Shown: one piece after another, positions 11,401 to 23,170 of the stretch
Numbering within the stretch: position 1 is the stretch's first letter
Layout of the letters: each line of letters starts with the position of its first letter
Origin: Fragilariopsis cylindrus CCMP1102
Lineage: Eukaryota; Bacillariophyta; Bacillariophyceae; Bacillariales; Bacillariaceae
NCBI GenBank assembly: GCA_900095095.1
Contig: FMBT01000414.1
Span: 1 to 58,403 of the forward strand
Direction of reading: 5' to 3'
Length of the DNA: 58,403 nucleotides
The notes under the pieces: generated by a model
Database searches by the model: none
The model's input: the letters and a program-made list of their open reading frames with translations, nothing else
What the model was told of the DNA's origin: nothing
Translations under genes and position numbers: made by a program

Positions 11401-14178
11401 TGTTTGAACATTGCCTATTAAACCAGGGATCATTCCATTCACAAGCGCACGGAGATCTAGAGTTATCAGTCTGAAAAGGGCACTCATCAAGATCCGGATA
11501 AAACTTGCAGTCTTCGACTTTATTCATCTCCATATCTGTGAAACTAGATGAGCGATTCACGGCACCAAAAAGAAGCCAGCCTGTTATTCTACTTATCACG
11601 TGTAAATCACGAAGTGGTTCTGTGAATATTTGTTCGATGTGCTTTACATTTAAATGTGCGGATGAATAAAGATGTTCAAACTCAATTTGGAACGATAAAC
11701 TTTCCGCATCCTTGATCCATAACGGTGCTGTGTCAGCCAGTTTAAGGCCAACAACTGTCATGATAGCCATAATTGAGATCAAAATTGGAAGGACAATCCA
11801 GAAAAGTAGATTCCAGTACAAAGTTGATTTTGCGATACGAATGGGATCATCTATAGTTGGCTCCGAAGACATTCTATCTCTTAAAGGAAGATTTGATCCA
11901 AGATTGATCCTCGTTGGCAGCTTATTGGATCTATCACAGTCCTCACGTTTCATGGAAGAAGCAGAAGATGTTGCGATGTTTGATGATAACTCTGTACTAG
12001 ACTCGCCACTCGTTTGAACAGTTCTAAGATCTAAGTCCGATCCAGCGTTGTTCCGCTCGGTATCGTATTCAAGCCTAATTTTTGCAAAATCTGCCGTATC
12101 CAATCTGGGGCCTGAACTTCTGGAACTCATTTTTCTGCTGACGGGCCTTGCCATCATCTTCATCTCATCCTTAAGTTTGTATTGAAATTCTTCCTTCCAT
12201 GTAACGACGTTTCTGGTCTCGGTACCTCTCCAGGCGGCAACTCTGGAGGCCTCCTCTCCACTGAAGCCTGTGATCATTGACCGGAACTCCGACACTATCT
12301 CCTGCAGTTCAGTTTTTGGCATACATAAGGATAAAGGATTCTTTTCGTCCCCCTGGACTACAATCAAACTGTCCCCACTCGCTCGTTTGTGTGATTTACA
12401 ATCTCCCATGCTTTGCTCTCCATCCACGTAAGTGGTTGTGTCAAGAATTGTGCAACAACGCAAACAATAATAAGCAAGCAAAACAACCCAGCTACACCAA
12501 GACTAACAGTGGTTATAACCAAATTAACAACATCGGCCTTAATGTATCTCCAATCTCATCAATTTTCTTGTCTTGAGCTTCTGCATCGATTGATCCGAAG
12601 ATCAAAAAGTCAGGTTTGTATTTTGGATCATATTCATCCGGAGGTGGTGGGGATGGAAACACCGTATAATACTTTCCATTACCCACCACGATAAAGTCGT
12701 ATGAACCTTTTGCTGACTCTTTATCCCATGTATCATCGTCCCAGAAAGCAAGACTTTCGGTCAAATCATCATATGATTTCTTGTCAATGAAATTGGTTTT
12801 CCATATTTCGGTCGCAATTATGTCATTAGTAGCCATAGTATCAGGATTCCCAACGACGACTGTTCTACTCCAACAGGGATATTAAATGAAGAAAGATAGA
12901 GTAAGAAATACGATTTGAAGTATAATAATTTTTCAATAACAAATAACAAATACCTCATTCCATCTTAGCTTATCAAAAATGAATCTTCTTACCCGTCTAG
13001 TCTCGTGACGACCATGTCTATAGTCATATCTTTCCTAAGAGACTCTAAAAGTTTCTCGGCCTGTGTAAGACTCATATCTATACTAGCGCACCCTATAAAT
13101 TCTCCCGTTCTGCGATCGAAGATACCTTTTCCGACCGTTAAACTCCAGTCTTTTCGACTGGCACCCGGAAATGGTCCATAAATTACAGATTCTCCAGGAT
13201 GCAACGCTTGTTCAGAACACCATGCTCGTTCCATGCCGTTGTATGTTCGTGCCGAAGAGGACATGCCTGCTGGAATACATCTATCGATCTCCTCTTCTGT
13301 ACCGAAAGGTCGACCGGTGTTATTATTTATATTTCTCATCCAATCGCACCCCGCCGAAGTATATTGGGATTGGAACGAAACAGGATAACTAGGAAAATAA
13401 ACACCGGCACCGGCTCCAGAATTGAAGAATGTAACTGATACGGAAAATGCCAACGGTTCCGCTTCGAATATGGCTTTTAAAAATACGCCAATGTCCGCGG
13501 CTTTTTGTTCCAAGCCGGCAAGCGTCTGGGTTGGGTTTATCGCTCCACCAATAGCAGCGTTGTTATGATCATGGCTGCAAAAGGGATAATATCCTGTTTC
13601 GTTTGCATCAGTTTGATTAGGATCACAATTCCCCTGGAATTGAAAAACGGCGGATTCTGTGTTCCAAATGTCTATAGACGGTTGGAGGTCTTCGTACGTT
13701 GCACGTTCTTGGATGTGTTCCGTTAAACTTTCTGCATCTCGTAAATTCGGCGTTACTGCCAATCTCGTGGCAACAACTTTGCTTCTAAAGGATATTTTTG
13801 TTTTCCTGTATCTCTATCAACGAAAGGGACGTATTGGTCATCCTCCCATCCGTCGTTCGGGTATCCAACAATCCGATCACGAACTATTTCTGTTAACAAC
13901 GATGCAGATCCACGTAGATTGTCCATTTTCTTACCCAGTATTGCTCCCGTTAATATTCCCGAATCTTGAAGTTTCGCATCGAGTTGATTCTCAAATAGAC
14001 TCTTCGTGCTAAATTTTACTAGATCACCTGCTCCTCGTGACGCTATGGTCGCTATAAGCACCACAATAACGATAGTAATGAATGCCGTTATTCCATATCC
14101 TGCTATCAATTGTCTCCGAAGTGAATAATTCGGTCGCAAACAGCACTGTTGAAGAACTTTAGGAAACGACCATATCAT
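8421..14178 (-). CDS. Large tandem-CACHE receptor with TPR-like and VWA regions (three apparent frameshifts)
   Basis: Predicted plasma-membrane sensor of a family expanded in diatoms; ligand and output unknown. Exons 14178-12993, 12864-10232 and 10133-8421 use GTAAGA...TAG (128 nt) and GTGAGT...CAG (98 nt) introns. The order is TM1 (about residues 29-50), first extracellular CACHE-like domain, TM2 (about 507-530), cytosolic linker, TM3 (about 746-772), second Cys-rich extracellular domain with the dCACHE signature YDPRCRTWY (about 1041), TM4 (about 1253-1275), a HAMP-like segment, TPR-like helices (about 1320-1480) and a VWA-like domain (about 1637-1790). Three one-base losses interrupt the frame, near 13753-13760, 12538-12542 and in a run of four C at 12373-12376. 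With one base per site the length is exactly 1845 codons. The VWA metal site (DxSxS) looks lost (CIELKGQW). It may be a pseudogene or carry assembly errors. Confidence 0.8.
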
Positions 14179-14956
14179 CTTTCTTTTTTCGTTGTTTGTT
14201 GGATTTAGCTTGTTATTGTGTAATTTGAATGAGTCGAAAGTTAAACTGCTGTGTTCGCATTTTTCCTGAGATGCTGTGTTTGTTTATTATAATCTTGTTA
14301 GTGCTGTAGTGTATGATGTACGCGATGTGAAATGGGTGAAACGATTTTTAAATTTTTGATCAATCGTTCGTAACGTTATACATGTACTGCACGTTTTTAC
14401 GATTAATAAAACAATAAAAACGAAACGCTGGTACTACTACTACTTCCTCCGTGTAACGTATTTTGCGCATTGGGCTATGGTGAGGAATTTTCACACATTG
14501 AAAGGTGGAGAACCCTTAAAATCTACCCAATCGACAGGAAATTCCGTGCACGGAGGAAGTACTTAACAACCTATCGAATCATGATATTAATACCGTATAC
14601 GATTGTATTATGGGTTGTGTGCATGTTGAACATCAATTTGCTAATTATGAAGGTACATTTGTATAATATAAGGAATTTTAGATTGTTTTTTGATGACGTC
14701 ATATGCATTCGCCGAAAATCTAGTCTCCACGTGCTTCTTCCCTTTTAATTTATTTATTTTACGACCGAGTTTTTGAGAGATTCACATTTCCGCCCTCTAA
14801 TCATAAACTAAACGTGGTCACCTATGAGGAATACACACATTGAACATACCTTTTAAAGCTCTTTGTACAATTTGTTACGCCAATTATATCACAAGTACAC
14901 TGGGTCGGTTTTGAATATCGTTTGGGCTATATATATATACACTGCAATCGGGGGAA
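14179..14956. other. Divergent intergenic region between receptor and MATE genes
   Basis: Shared upstream region of two divergent genes, with one short MITE (14443-14559). No gene is supported. A TATATATATA run (about 14928-14939) lies close to the MATE start codon and could serve as a core promoter element. Confidence 0.45.
14443..14559. mobile_element. Stowaway-like MITE, copy 1
   Basis: Terminal inverted repeats CTTCCTCCGTG (14443) and its complement (ending 14559) are flanked by TA on both sides (14441-14442, 14560-14561). The end sequence resembles the plant Stowaway terminus CTCCCTCCGTT, a TA-targeting Tc1/mariner MITE. Internal sequence around 14475-14503 (GCGCAT..GGGCTATGGTGAGGAATTTTCACA) matches copy 2 at 17988. 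No ORF. Confidence 0.75.
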
Positions 14957-15100
14957 ATGCGGCATAATGGCGTCGACGAACGACGTCAGCGTCGACTTCG
15001 TAGGTCGTTAATACTTTGTCACCTTATGGTCTACTCTACGATTTCTTCCGCATTCATGCTGCGATCGACACCAAAGTTCTTGCCACGGCTCGAGGTGCGG

Positions 15101-15133
<33 letters not shown>

Positions 15134-16969
15134 CCATTGTCTTTCTTCGTCATAACACGCGTATTACATGTCCTACCTTACAACAACGACCACCTCTTAT
15201 TTTTGAACAATCAAATATAATAGAAGCATCAACGAGAACGTTGTCATTATTGCATTCTTCATCGTCGGATGAGAGCGTCGAAACCAATGACGACAGCAAC
15301 AGTGGCAACGCCAGCGACAGCGACAGCGAAATCAAAAACGATGATGATGGCAATTCTAATTATCAATGGACGAAGAAAACAGCTAGTCTGGCATTACCCG
15401 CTTTAATCGGCATGCTCGCTGACCCGTTATTGAGTCTAATGGATACAGCATACGTTGGACGGTTAGGTTCTGCCAGAGAACTCGCTGCTTTAGGTGCGTG
15501 TACTTCAATATTTCATCTCGCATTTAATGCCTTCCGTGCAACAACCTCCGCAACAACCTCATTGGTTGGTAATGCAGATACGGAAGCTGATCGACGACAG
15601 ATCGTTCAAATTTCCTTGACTTTGGGGATTGTTTTAGGGATCGTTGTGATGACATTTTTACAGTCCTTCGGTCCCTGGTGTTTATCAACAATGGGTATTT
15701 CGGCTGGTAGTCCTCTCTTTTCGCCTGCAATAGCGTATTTGGGAACAAGAAGTTGGGCAGCTCCGGCTGTTTTGATTATTACGGTGGCAGAAGGAGCTTT
15801 TGTAAGTACGGGTCACTCGTATGGGAGCATCAAACGATCAATCTCGTTGTTGACTATCATCATTTTTTCTTCTACTCTCTCTCTCCCTCTCATAATTTCT
15901 CGTGTTTTTGTACAAGTAGCGGGGATATGGTGATACAAAAATACCGTTACTGGCTTCGTTGGCAGCCTCTTTAATCAACCTCGTATTAGATCCATTACTA
16001 ATGCTTCCACCGCTATGTAGAGGCGTACAAGGAGCTGCAGCGGCGACTGCATCATCGCAGGCCGGTGCAGTTTTGGTGTATTATTACTTTTTACGTAAAA
16101 GACGAATGCTACCGAAAAAACAACGAGCCACTACTACTACCACCACCACTACCACAGCAACGACGAAGACAACAACAACAACAGCAACATCGACAACAAT
16201 GAAGACTTTTACTACTGGGACAACTGCAACTTCTCTATCCAGAAAGAAGGTCGTTATGACTATACTTGGTGCGAATCTTGCTATGATTTGTAAACAGGGC
16301 AGTCTTCTATTAGCGTGGGCGTATGCGACATCGCGGGCTACGCGGATTGGATCGGCTCATGTAGCTGCTCATCAAGTTGGTCTTTCCTGTTGGTTAGTAT
16401 TTGCCTTAATACAGGATGGAGCAGGTGTGGCGGCGCAGGTATTGTTAACGAAAGTTATAAAGGACGGATCGTCTTCGTCAACGTACAAGAAGGTCCGATC
16501 GCTTGTGTTGTACATGATACGATTTTCATTCCTACAAGGCTTAGCGACAACCGGGGCCTTGCTTTTAGCATCACCATATCTTCCAAAACTATTTGTACCG
16601 TGCGATGTTGTCGTACAAGGTCACTTAAAATCGCTGTTACCGCATTTGGCATGGCAACAGATACTTGTCAGTTTGACTTTGGTAATAGAATCGTTGGCAA
16701 TAGGGGGTAGTCAATTTCGTTTGCTAGCCATCGGGACGACGTTCTCGACGGTTTTCGCCATAGCACAACTGCGACAGGCAACGACCGTTGTTGATATTTG
16801 GTCAAGGGGAATTGTAAGTCTATTTGCGGGACGATTAGTAACGGCATTGATCGGTGTGGCATGTGTGTTGAGGAAATGTCGGAAGGAACGAGATGAAGAA
16901 ACAATGTCATCAGTTACTCCAAAGCAGCTTGATATTGAAGTTTATCCAAATCATATTCCTGGATATTAG
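14957..16969 (+). CDS. MATE-family efflux transporter, plastid-type leader (one apparent frameshift)
   Basis: Multidrug and toxin extrusion protein, a cation-coupled exporter. Exons end at 15801 and resume at 15920 (GTAAGT...TAG, 118 nt), joining AEGAF to RGYGDTKIPLLAS, a conserved MATE segment. The core begins LALPALIGMLADPLLSLMDTAYVGRLG and resembles plant chloroplast-type DTX proteins. The core frame has no ATG before the first membrane helix; the ATG at 14957 lies in the preceding frame and encodes a hydrophobic leader ending ISSAFMLRS, close to the diatom plastid bipartite motif (Ala-Phe). One missing base between the two frames, for example in the T run near 15200-15204, would join them into exactly 632 codons. 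Poly-Ser (ATC repeat) and poly-Thr runs are low complexity. Plastid location is inferred. Confidence 0.8.
15103..15132 (+). repeat. ATC microsatellite in MATE N-terminal coding region
   Basis: Ten ATC units. They read as poly-Ser in the frame that carries the leader and as poly-Ile in the frame that carries the transporter core, near the point where the two frames must be joined. Confidence 0.9.
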
Positions 16970-18879
16970 TAATTACGAGTAATATTAGACTATTGGACAA
17001 ACATGAATGGCAAAGGATAATCATCTTAGCTACAGATGTATTAAATAGCATCGCGTACCATTCAATATTACCTTTACATAGACAACACTTTGAATTATAT
17101 CCATATATATTATATATATATATATAATATACATGGAGGTGCGAGCTTAGTTCCTCATGATGTTGTGTACAAGTCCACGCGAACTAGGTTGTCAGTCACT
17201 AAGTGACTTGTGTATTACTCCCACACCTGCAGAATCCTAATCCTGGTTAATAAACAAGAGAATCTTTTGTTTTAGTATGGTTGAAAAGTGTTTTACTGGT
17301 ATGAATTTTGTAGGAATTTAAATTCTGTAGGTGGAGTAGAAAAATGACATGGATCATGTGTGTCTAGATCTTGTAAGAGTGTCAGTACTATTTCAATATT
17401 GATATAGCTCAGAGTTACACTGTGGTGGTTTTTAGTAACAGTTGGGGTTTAACTGTGCATTTTGTTGAGATAATATTGTAAAAATAATAGAACCACCTTT
17501 GTTATGTTGTAAAATCCAATGAATAAAATAAATAAAAATGCAATTTTACGCTCTAAACTAAGTTATGCACAAATTTGTATCGTAAAATCCTACACTATGA
17601 GTCAAAGAATAAGAAGGGAAAGGTCAAGACAGGATTTATTACAGTAGAATCAAAGAGATAATATGACTTCTATGATGATGTTTTTGGAGATCTATTCAGT
17701 GAATGTGAATAATTAGGACTTTACTGTGTTTACTCTCACACATGGCCAGGGCAATATCTATTGTATCAATGAATGTAATTCATTTTTTGATATCAGTGTG
17801 CCAAGTGAGGAGAGAGTGTTGAGTCGTATTCGCAAGTGGTATTAATCTGAGTAGTCAAGTCAGTCAACTATGAAAGATTATATCATTACTAGTAAGTTGG
17901 TAAACAGTATACTTATAATATGGTAGTTAATATCATAGTTTAAGTTTGCTAATAGAACTTTTGTGTAAAATCTAAACGGTAACCGTACTTCCGCCGTGCA
18001 CCGCTAACTGCGCACGGGGCTATGATGAGGAATTTTCACACCACTTCCTTCTATGCTGTTGAAATTCCTCAATATAGCCCGGTACGCATTTAGCGGTGCT
18101 TGGAGGAAATCTTCCGTTCATACATGAATAAAAATTCTACCAAAATCAATAAGAAATTGAAACCCCCAACCCTACGCACGTGGAAAACTGGAAATCTCCA
18201 GTTTAAAGTAAAATTAAATAATACACACACTTTAGGTGAAATAAACAGAAAATCTATGAATTTATGAGGAAAAGTACTACTGTATGGAGTGTCTAATAAA
18301 CCAAAGAGAACATGCTCAAAAGTGTTAATAGTAATATAACAATCTATTCTATTACATATAAGGAAGAAGATAGTGTAGTTACTTCGACTTACTTTTGCTT
18401 CAGGAGTGTACTGATATTGATTTAATAGAGACTGAATTAACCATGATTTAACTAGTGAAAAACACGCTAACAAGTCACTATGCGCGAAGGGGGCTGCGAT
18501 TTTTAATTTTTCGTACAAATTTTTATCCACGTATGAACGGAAGATTTGTCCTGAGGCCCAACAAAATTTCAAATGCATTTTCGCTCTATTGTGATGCTTG
18601 TTTTCGCGCGCTAGTAGCTAAGTTAGACGAAAGAACAAAATTTTCTGAAATTTTCTATTGTGGTGCCGTTTTTGACGTAAACGACATGGGTGAAGGTTGC
18701 TTTTTTAGATATTTTTTTGTGTGCCTCCGCCGATATCTTTTCTTTTGCCTATTTTGTATGTCGTAAAACTAATACAGACGCATTTGACAATTATTTATTT
18801 CACAAAAACAATAAAGAAAGACAGGCCTTATCAAATAAGCTAAACAATCGCTTCATCGAATAATCATCCATCCGTCATC
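16970..18879. other. 1.9-kb intergenic region with AT repeat and a MITE
   Basis: No protein gene supported; the ORF at 18455-18766 has no domain features and lies in AT-rich sequence. The region contains a TATATA tract (about 17101-17132) and a MITE at 17988-18108. Confidence 0.45.
17988..18108. mobile_element. Stowaway-like MITE, copy 2 (older, imperfect arms)
   Basis: The left arm (CTTCCGCCGTGCACCGCTAA... to about 18040) pairs imperfectly over roughly 50 bp with the right arm (about 18060-18108), so the element is almost one long hairpin. TA precedes the left end (17986-17987); the right flank has degraded. It shares GGGGCTATGATGAGGAATTTTC with copy 1 (one mismatch) and has nearly the same length (121 versus 117 bp). 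Confidence 0.65.
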
Positions 18880-21633
18880 ATGGTTACTACGCCCAGTCAG
18901 AAGAGCGCCCGTGCTCGCCGATCAAGTGTTATGGAAGCTCACAGTGTATTCGATGTATACCATAAACATCAAGAAATTTCAGCAACATTTGAGGAACTTT
19001 CAGTCGAAATGGAAGCTCAGGATGCGAAGGATGATGCTGATGCTAAATCCAAGAGTCACGAGATATTCGAAAGAGGTCGTAAATCGAGCCCATCGTTCCC
19101 ACAATTCCATAAAGGTACGTACGTTCGTGTTTTGGGTTTACTAATTTTTATGCAATACAATATGTGCAATGATTAATTTTCTTCTCTTTTTAACGTTTTC
19201 CTTCCCCAGTGATGAAAACGGGTGTGATCTATGCGACTACACGTGCTAAGTCGAATGGTTTCTCACCAGAAACGTACGTGCAGAAGATTGTTGTCCTTAT
19301 TTCTTGTAAAATTTAAAATAATGCTTCTAATACAACTTATGTAATAACATCAACACTAATTTTTGCTCCTACACTTCTCAATCCCAGTGAACACGAATGG
19401 GCCAATATGGGCCAAGGAGCACCAGAAACTGGTATGTACTACGACCCGTTGTATGTAGTATCTACTCATGCTAGTGCAATGAAAAAAATTGATCAGAACT
19501 CATATATATTTGTTCTTTCTTTCTTTTCTTTCTACTCTTCATTAATAGGTACGCTACCAGGTGCTCCATCACGGAATTTTTCAATGACCATTCCTGAGGC
19601 TGAATTAGAGTATGCACCGGTGACAGGTTTGCAAGAATTACGCGTTAAGGTGGCAGATTATTATAATCATCTTTATCGTCAAGGCAAATCTAGTCAGTAT
19701 ACTCCCGATAATGTTTGCGTAAGTATAATCAATTTATGTTGGATGAAGTCCCATTATTATCGGCATAACTAATATTTATCTAAATGTTATCCATTGTACC
19801 ATAGGTCGTTCCGGGAGGACGAGCTGGGTTAACCCGTATCATGGCCGTGTTAGGTAACGTGAACATAGGATACTTCACACCTGACTACACAGCCTACGAA
19901 CAGTGTCTAGGATTGTTCTTACGAATCTCCCCTTCGCCCCTTCTTCATCGGGATGTCAATGATGCCCTCATGGACCCGAAAGAATTTGAATTTCAAGTCA
20001 AGGGAGCAGGTCTAGGGTCCGTTCTTTTAAGTAATCCAGCCAACCCCACTGGTAAGCAGTCGAACTGTGGTTTGACTAGTACTACTTTTTTCCCTTTTAT
20101 TGTTGTATGGAATTGTTCATACATGAGATGATTCTATATGATACTAAAATCTACTGCTTCTTTTTTCTCCTTTCTTCTTCTCTTCCGAAACAACAACGTG
20201 ATATGTTGGGATTTTTCTTCATTAGGTCAAAGTATTGAGGGAGAAAAATTACGACAATACGTAGATATTTCCCGAAGAAATCAGTCGGCTATTATGTACG
20301 TAACAATCAGTTTTCGTCCTTTCTCGTGTTCCATTTTTTTGTTTTGGTTTTGATTCTCAAGAACTCACGGGCTCCATTTCTTGGTTTCTTTGCATTTTTC
20401 CGATACATACAATAACAATACAGTATGGATGAATTTTATTCTCACTACTACTATGATGGTGAAGCTGTGGATCCGGCGGATGGAGGAGCCGATGTAGGTT
20501 TGAAGTAGTTATATTATTGTACTACATTTTTCTAAATCGTAAATAGTCAACTCGTCACCTCACTATTATATTTGCTCCTCAACGTCTTCTTATGCTAGGA
20601 TAATTCGAATTGGCCCAAGACAGTTAGCAGTGCGTCCTACATTGACGATGTGAATGAGGACCCCATTCTAATTGTGAATGGTCTAACCAAGAATTGGCGC
20701 TGTCCTGGATTCCGAGTAAGTTTTTTGAAGTAGAGATATATTGAACCTTTATTTATCGTAAAATAGCCAAGCATTCACCTCACTATGATATTTACTTCTC
20801 AACTTATGCTAGATCTGCTGGATTGTTGCACCGAAGGCTATCGTCTCCATGCTTGGCTCTGCGGGAAGTTATCTCGATGGAGGTGCAAATGCACCTTTAC
20901 AACGCTTGGCTTTGCCCTTGATGGAGCTCGATTTTATCCGAAGGGATACATGGGCACTTCAGAGACATTTCGTAGTTAAACGAGACTTTCTTTTGAAAGA
21001 ATTGGATAATCTAGGCATTATTGTTCAATGGAGTAAGTTTTCCTGTATCTTCACATACTCTTTATTCCATCCGAATCGATGCGCCGATTGGGGTTAAAGA
21101 TATCAATAAGTTACAAGTGGTCGGTCGGCTCACGTATTTTTTTATTGAACCACCTTTTGCACTTTTGCTCTACTATTTATTTGTTGTAACATCAGAACCC
21201 ACGGCAACCTTCTATATCTGGGCAGATATCAGCAAGCTTCCTCCTCCACTTAACGACAGCTTGGTCTTCCTTGAGGAATGTGCCAAACATAAGATTATTT
21301 GTGTAGTAAGTTCATTTCTTCCACACGGATGCAACTTCTTTTGATTGGACTGAAAACTTGAAAAGTTATATTCTAACAAAAAAATCTTATTGCTTTATTC
21401 TGATCGTACAATATTTCTACCACTTATTTTACTAGCCTGGTGTTTTCTTTGACATTAATCCAAGAGGCCTGAAGACATTGCTTAAGAGTACATGTATCGC
21501 TAATGTGCGATTCTCTTACGGTCCTCCCATGCGTAACCTAACCCTAGGTATGGAACGCCTTGCCACGTTAATCGCGGAATGGGAACTAAGTCCTGAGACT
21601 CCCTTGGAATATGTCGAGGAAAATATGGAATAA
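18880..21633 (+). CDS. PLP-dependent class I/II aminotransferase (ACC synthase-like), 11 exons
   Basis: Fold-type I PLP enzyme; substrate unknown. Exons: 18880-19114, 19210-19273, 19388-19431, 19549-19718, 19805-20051, 20226-20295, 20424-20493, 20599-20715, 20813-21032, 21196-21305, 21436-21633. All introns are GT-AG, and the total is exactly 515 codons (514 aa). Landmarks: MGQGAPETG and LPGAPSRNFS near the start, PVTGLQELRVKVADYYN, VVPGGRAGLTR (phosphate/cofactor loop), SNPANPTG (about 248-254), DEFYSHYYYDG with the pyridine-N Asp, the Schiff-base Lys in GLTKNWRCPGFR (about 331), and ANVRFSYG with the substrate Arg. The usual SFSK is replaced by GLTK. This is by far the most intron-rich gene here. 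ACC synthase activity itself should not be assumed. Confidence 0.88.
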
Positions 21634-21728
21634 TTTACAAGAAAAAGAAGGAGATCACGAAGAAATCAAAAAAGAACAACAAAGATAGAAAGATTTATAT
21701 CAGTCTGTCTAATCATTCATATTTCATG

Positions 21729-21756
21729 TTTCATTTCCTTAGATAAGGAAATGAAA
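21729..21756 (+). repeat. Perfect 13-bp hairpin in the aminotransferase 3' region
   Basis: TTTCATTTCCTTA at 21729-21741 and its exact reverse complement at 21744-21756 are separated by only GA. About 95 nt downstream of the stop codon, it could form a strong mRNA hairpin with a tiny loop. Function is speculative. Confidence 0.7.
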
Positions 21757-22545
21757 AAAAGCACCAAGAAATCAAGAGCAAAGATAAAAACATATGATCG
21801 AAACAATATGGCAAATGGATGCATGTAATTCAAGTATCACGCACTACTCATCAACTTTTATTGGTTGAGAAATGAATAGGTCCTATGTTTTATTCTCACT
21901 ATATATATAAAAGTAAATAATAAATTATAATCATCTATACAAATAATAATGTCCAACAGAGATAGCTGCTAGCAATGCCATTAAAAGATCAGTATATTCA
22001 TGTAGAAGAAACAACCTTCATCCATGGTTTTCGTTCTAATGCTTGTACTACATTGTACTGTGATTATGTTCATTGATATTGATTATTCTGATTTGATCTC
22101 CATAGCATATATAAAGTCCAGCAGCATATACAGTATACCCAGTTGTAACTTTTGTCACATGCATGTAGGACTGTCATCCTTGAAGGCCGTTGTTATAAAT
22201 AAAGTAGGATCCAGATACTCAACTTTACATTGAAAAATCCTGACAAGTTGGGATTGTGTTGTTTGCACGCAAAGACGTTGAAGCTACCGACACTTAAAGT
22301 TGCTGTTGCAGGCCCATCTGGATACAATTGCTTGATGGAATTAAATTGATAGTATTCTTCAGTGTGTAACATTTGCTTAAACACTGACTGGCATTGCTCA
22401 GGCGTGATATGGAGAAGCAGTTTATGATGGTACTGTATGAAGTCTGATTCATCAATATGATGGGGACTCTTGGATATAAACTGCATCCAACTTTAGAGAA
22501 GGAGGATTGTAGACTTGTGATATATCAGTAACAACAACTTTCTCT

Positions 22546-22628
22546 AGTGATAGTGATAGTGATAGTGATAGTGATAGTGATAGTGATAGTGATAGTAATA
22601 GAAATAGAAATAGAAATAGAAATAGAAA
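22546..22628. repeat. Compound AGTGAT / ATAGAA microsatellite
   Basis: About eight units of GTGATA change into AATAGA-type units over 83 bp. Intergenic. Confidence 0.9.
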
Positions 22629-23170
22629 AGAAGTATGTTGACACAAAAAGAAATGTAATAGTTCATAAAAACAGGATCAAAAACAAAGATCCTTTATCAG
22701 CAAATATACTGTCTAAGCTAGCTAGTGTGATGGTAGATCATAATATCCACTATTATTTGCAGTAATGCTGGTACTGTATGGCCCGTATCTCATCCATGTA
22801 CAGATTCGATTCAAGATGAGTTCAATTATAATATTAAGGAAAAAAAGGAAAAGAATTGTTCTATCCTTCTTCGAGTATTATTCTAACATTGTATTATATT
22901 ATATTATATTATATATTTTATTCATTATTAATTATACATGGGCTTCTATAAAACATTAACCCAAATTGCGAGTATGATATATGGAATGGCATAAGTCTGC
23001 TGCAACTGCTGCATCGGGAAAGAATTATTATATTCTTTGTTGTGCGAGTGGCGTATTTCAATGGATCGTTTTTGAAATTCTTGTAGCAGAATTCTAGGGT
23101 GATGAAGGTGAGAGAGAAGATAAGGAAGAGGACGTCCGAGAAAATCAAAAGGGGAATTTTGTATTTGATT

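Larger units (their letters stand above)
21634..23170. other. Intergenic, no gene supported
   Basis: Contains the aminotransferase 3' region with a hairpin, AT-rich sequence and a hexanucleotide microsatellite. ORFs around 22024-22486 show no protein features. Confidence 0.45.

Noticed and set aside
12930..12955. Second copy of the 364-bp MITE suggested by AACAAATAACAAATAC
   Set aside because: Only this short AT-rich motif matches; no inverted ends or TA-flanked termini nearby.
13753..13762. Short introns explaining the receptor frame changes
   Set aside because: Only about 14-25 nt would be available between the overlapping frames, too short for spliceosomal introns; a single missing base is simpler.
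15016..15100. MATE start at a TTG codon (15016)
   Set aside because: Cytosolic eukaryotic genes rarely start at TTG; an ATG leader lies in the adjacent frame.
18455..18766. 103-codon ORF upstream of the aminotransferase
   Set aside because: Composition is that of AT-rich DNA; no domain, signal or support from context.
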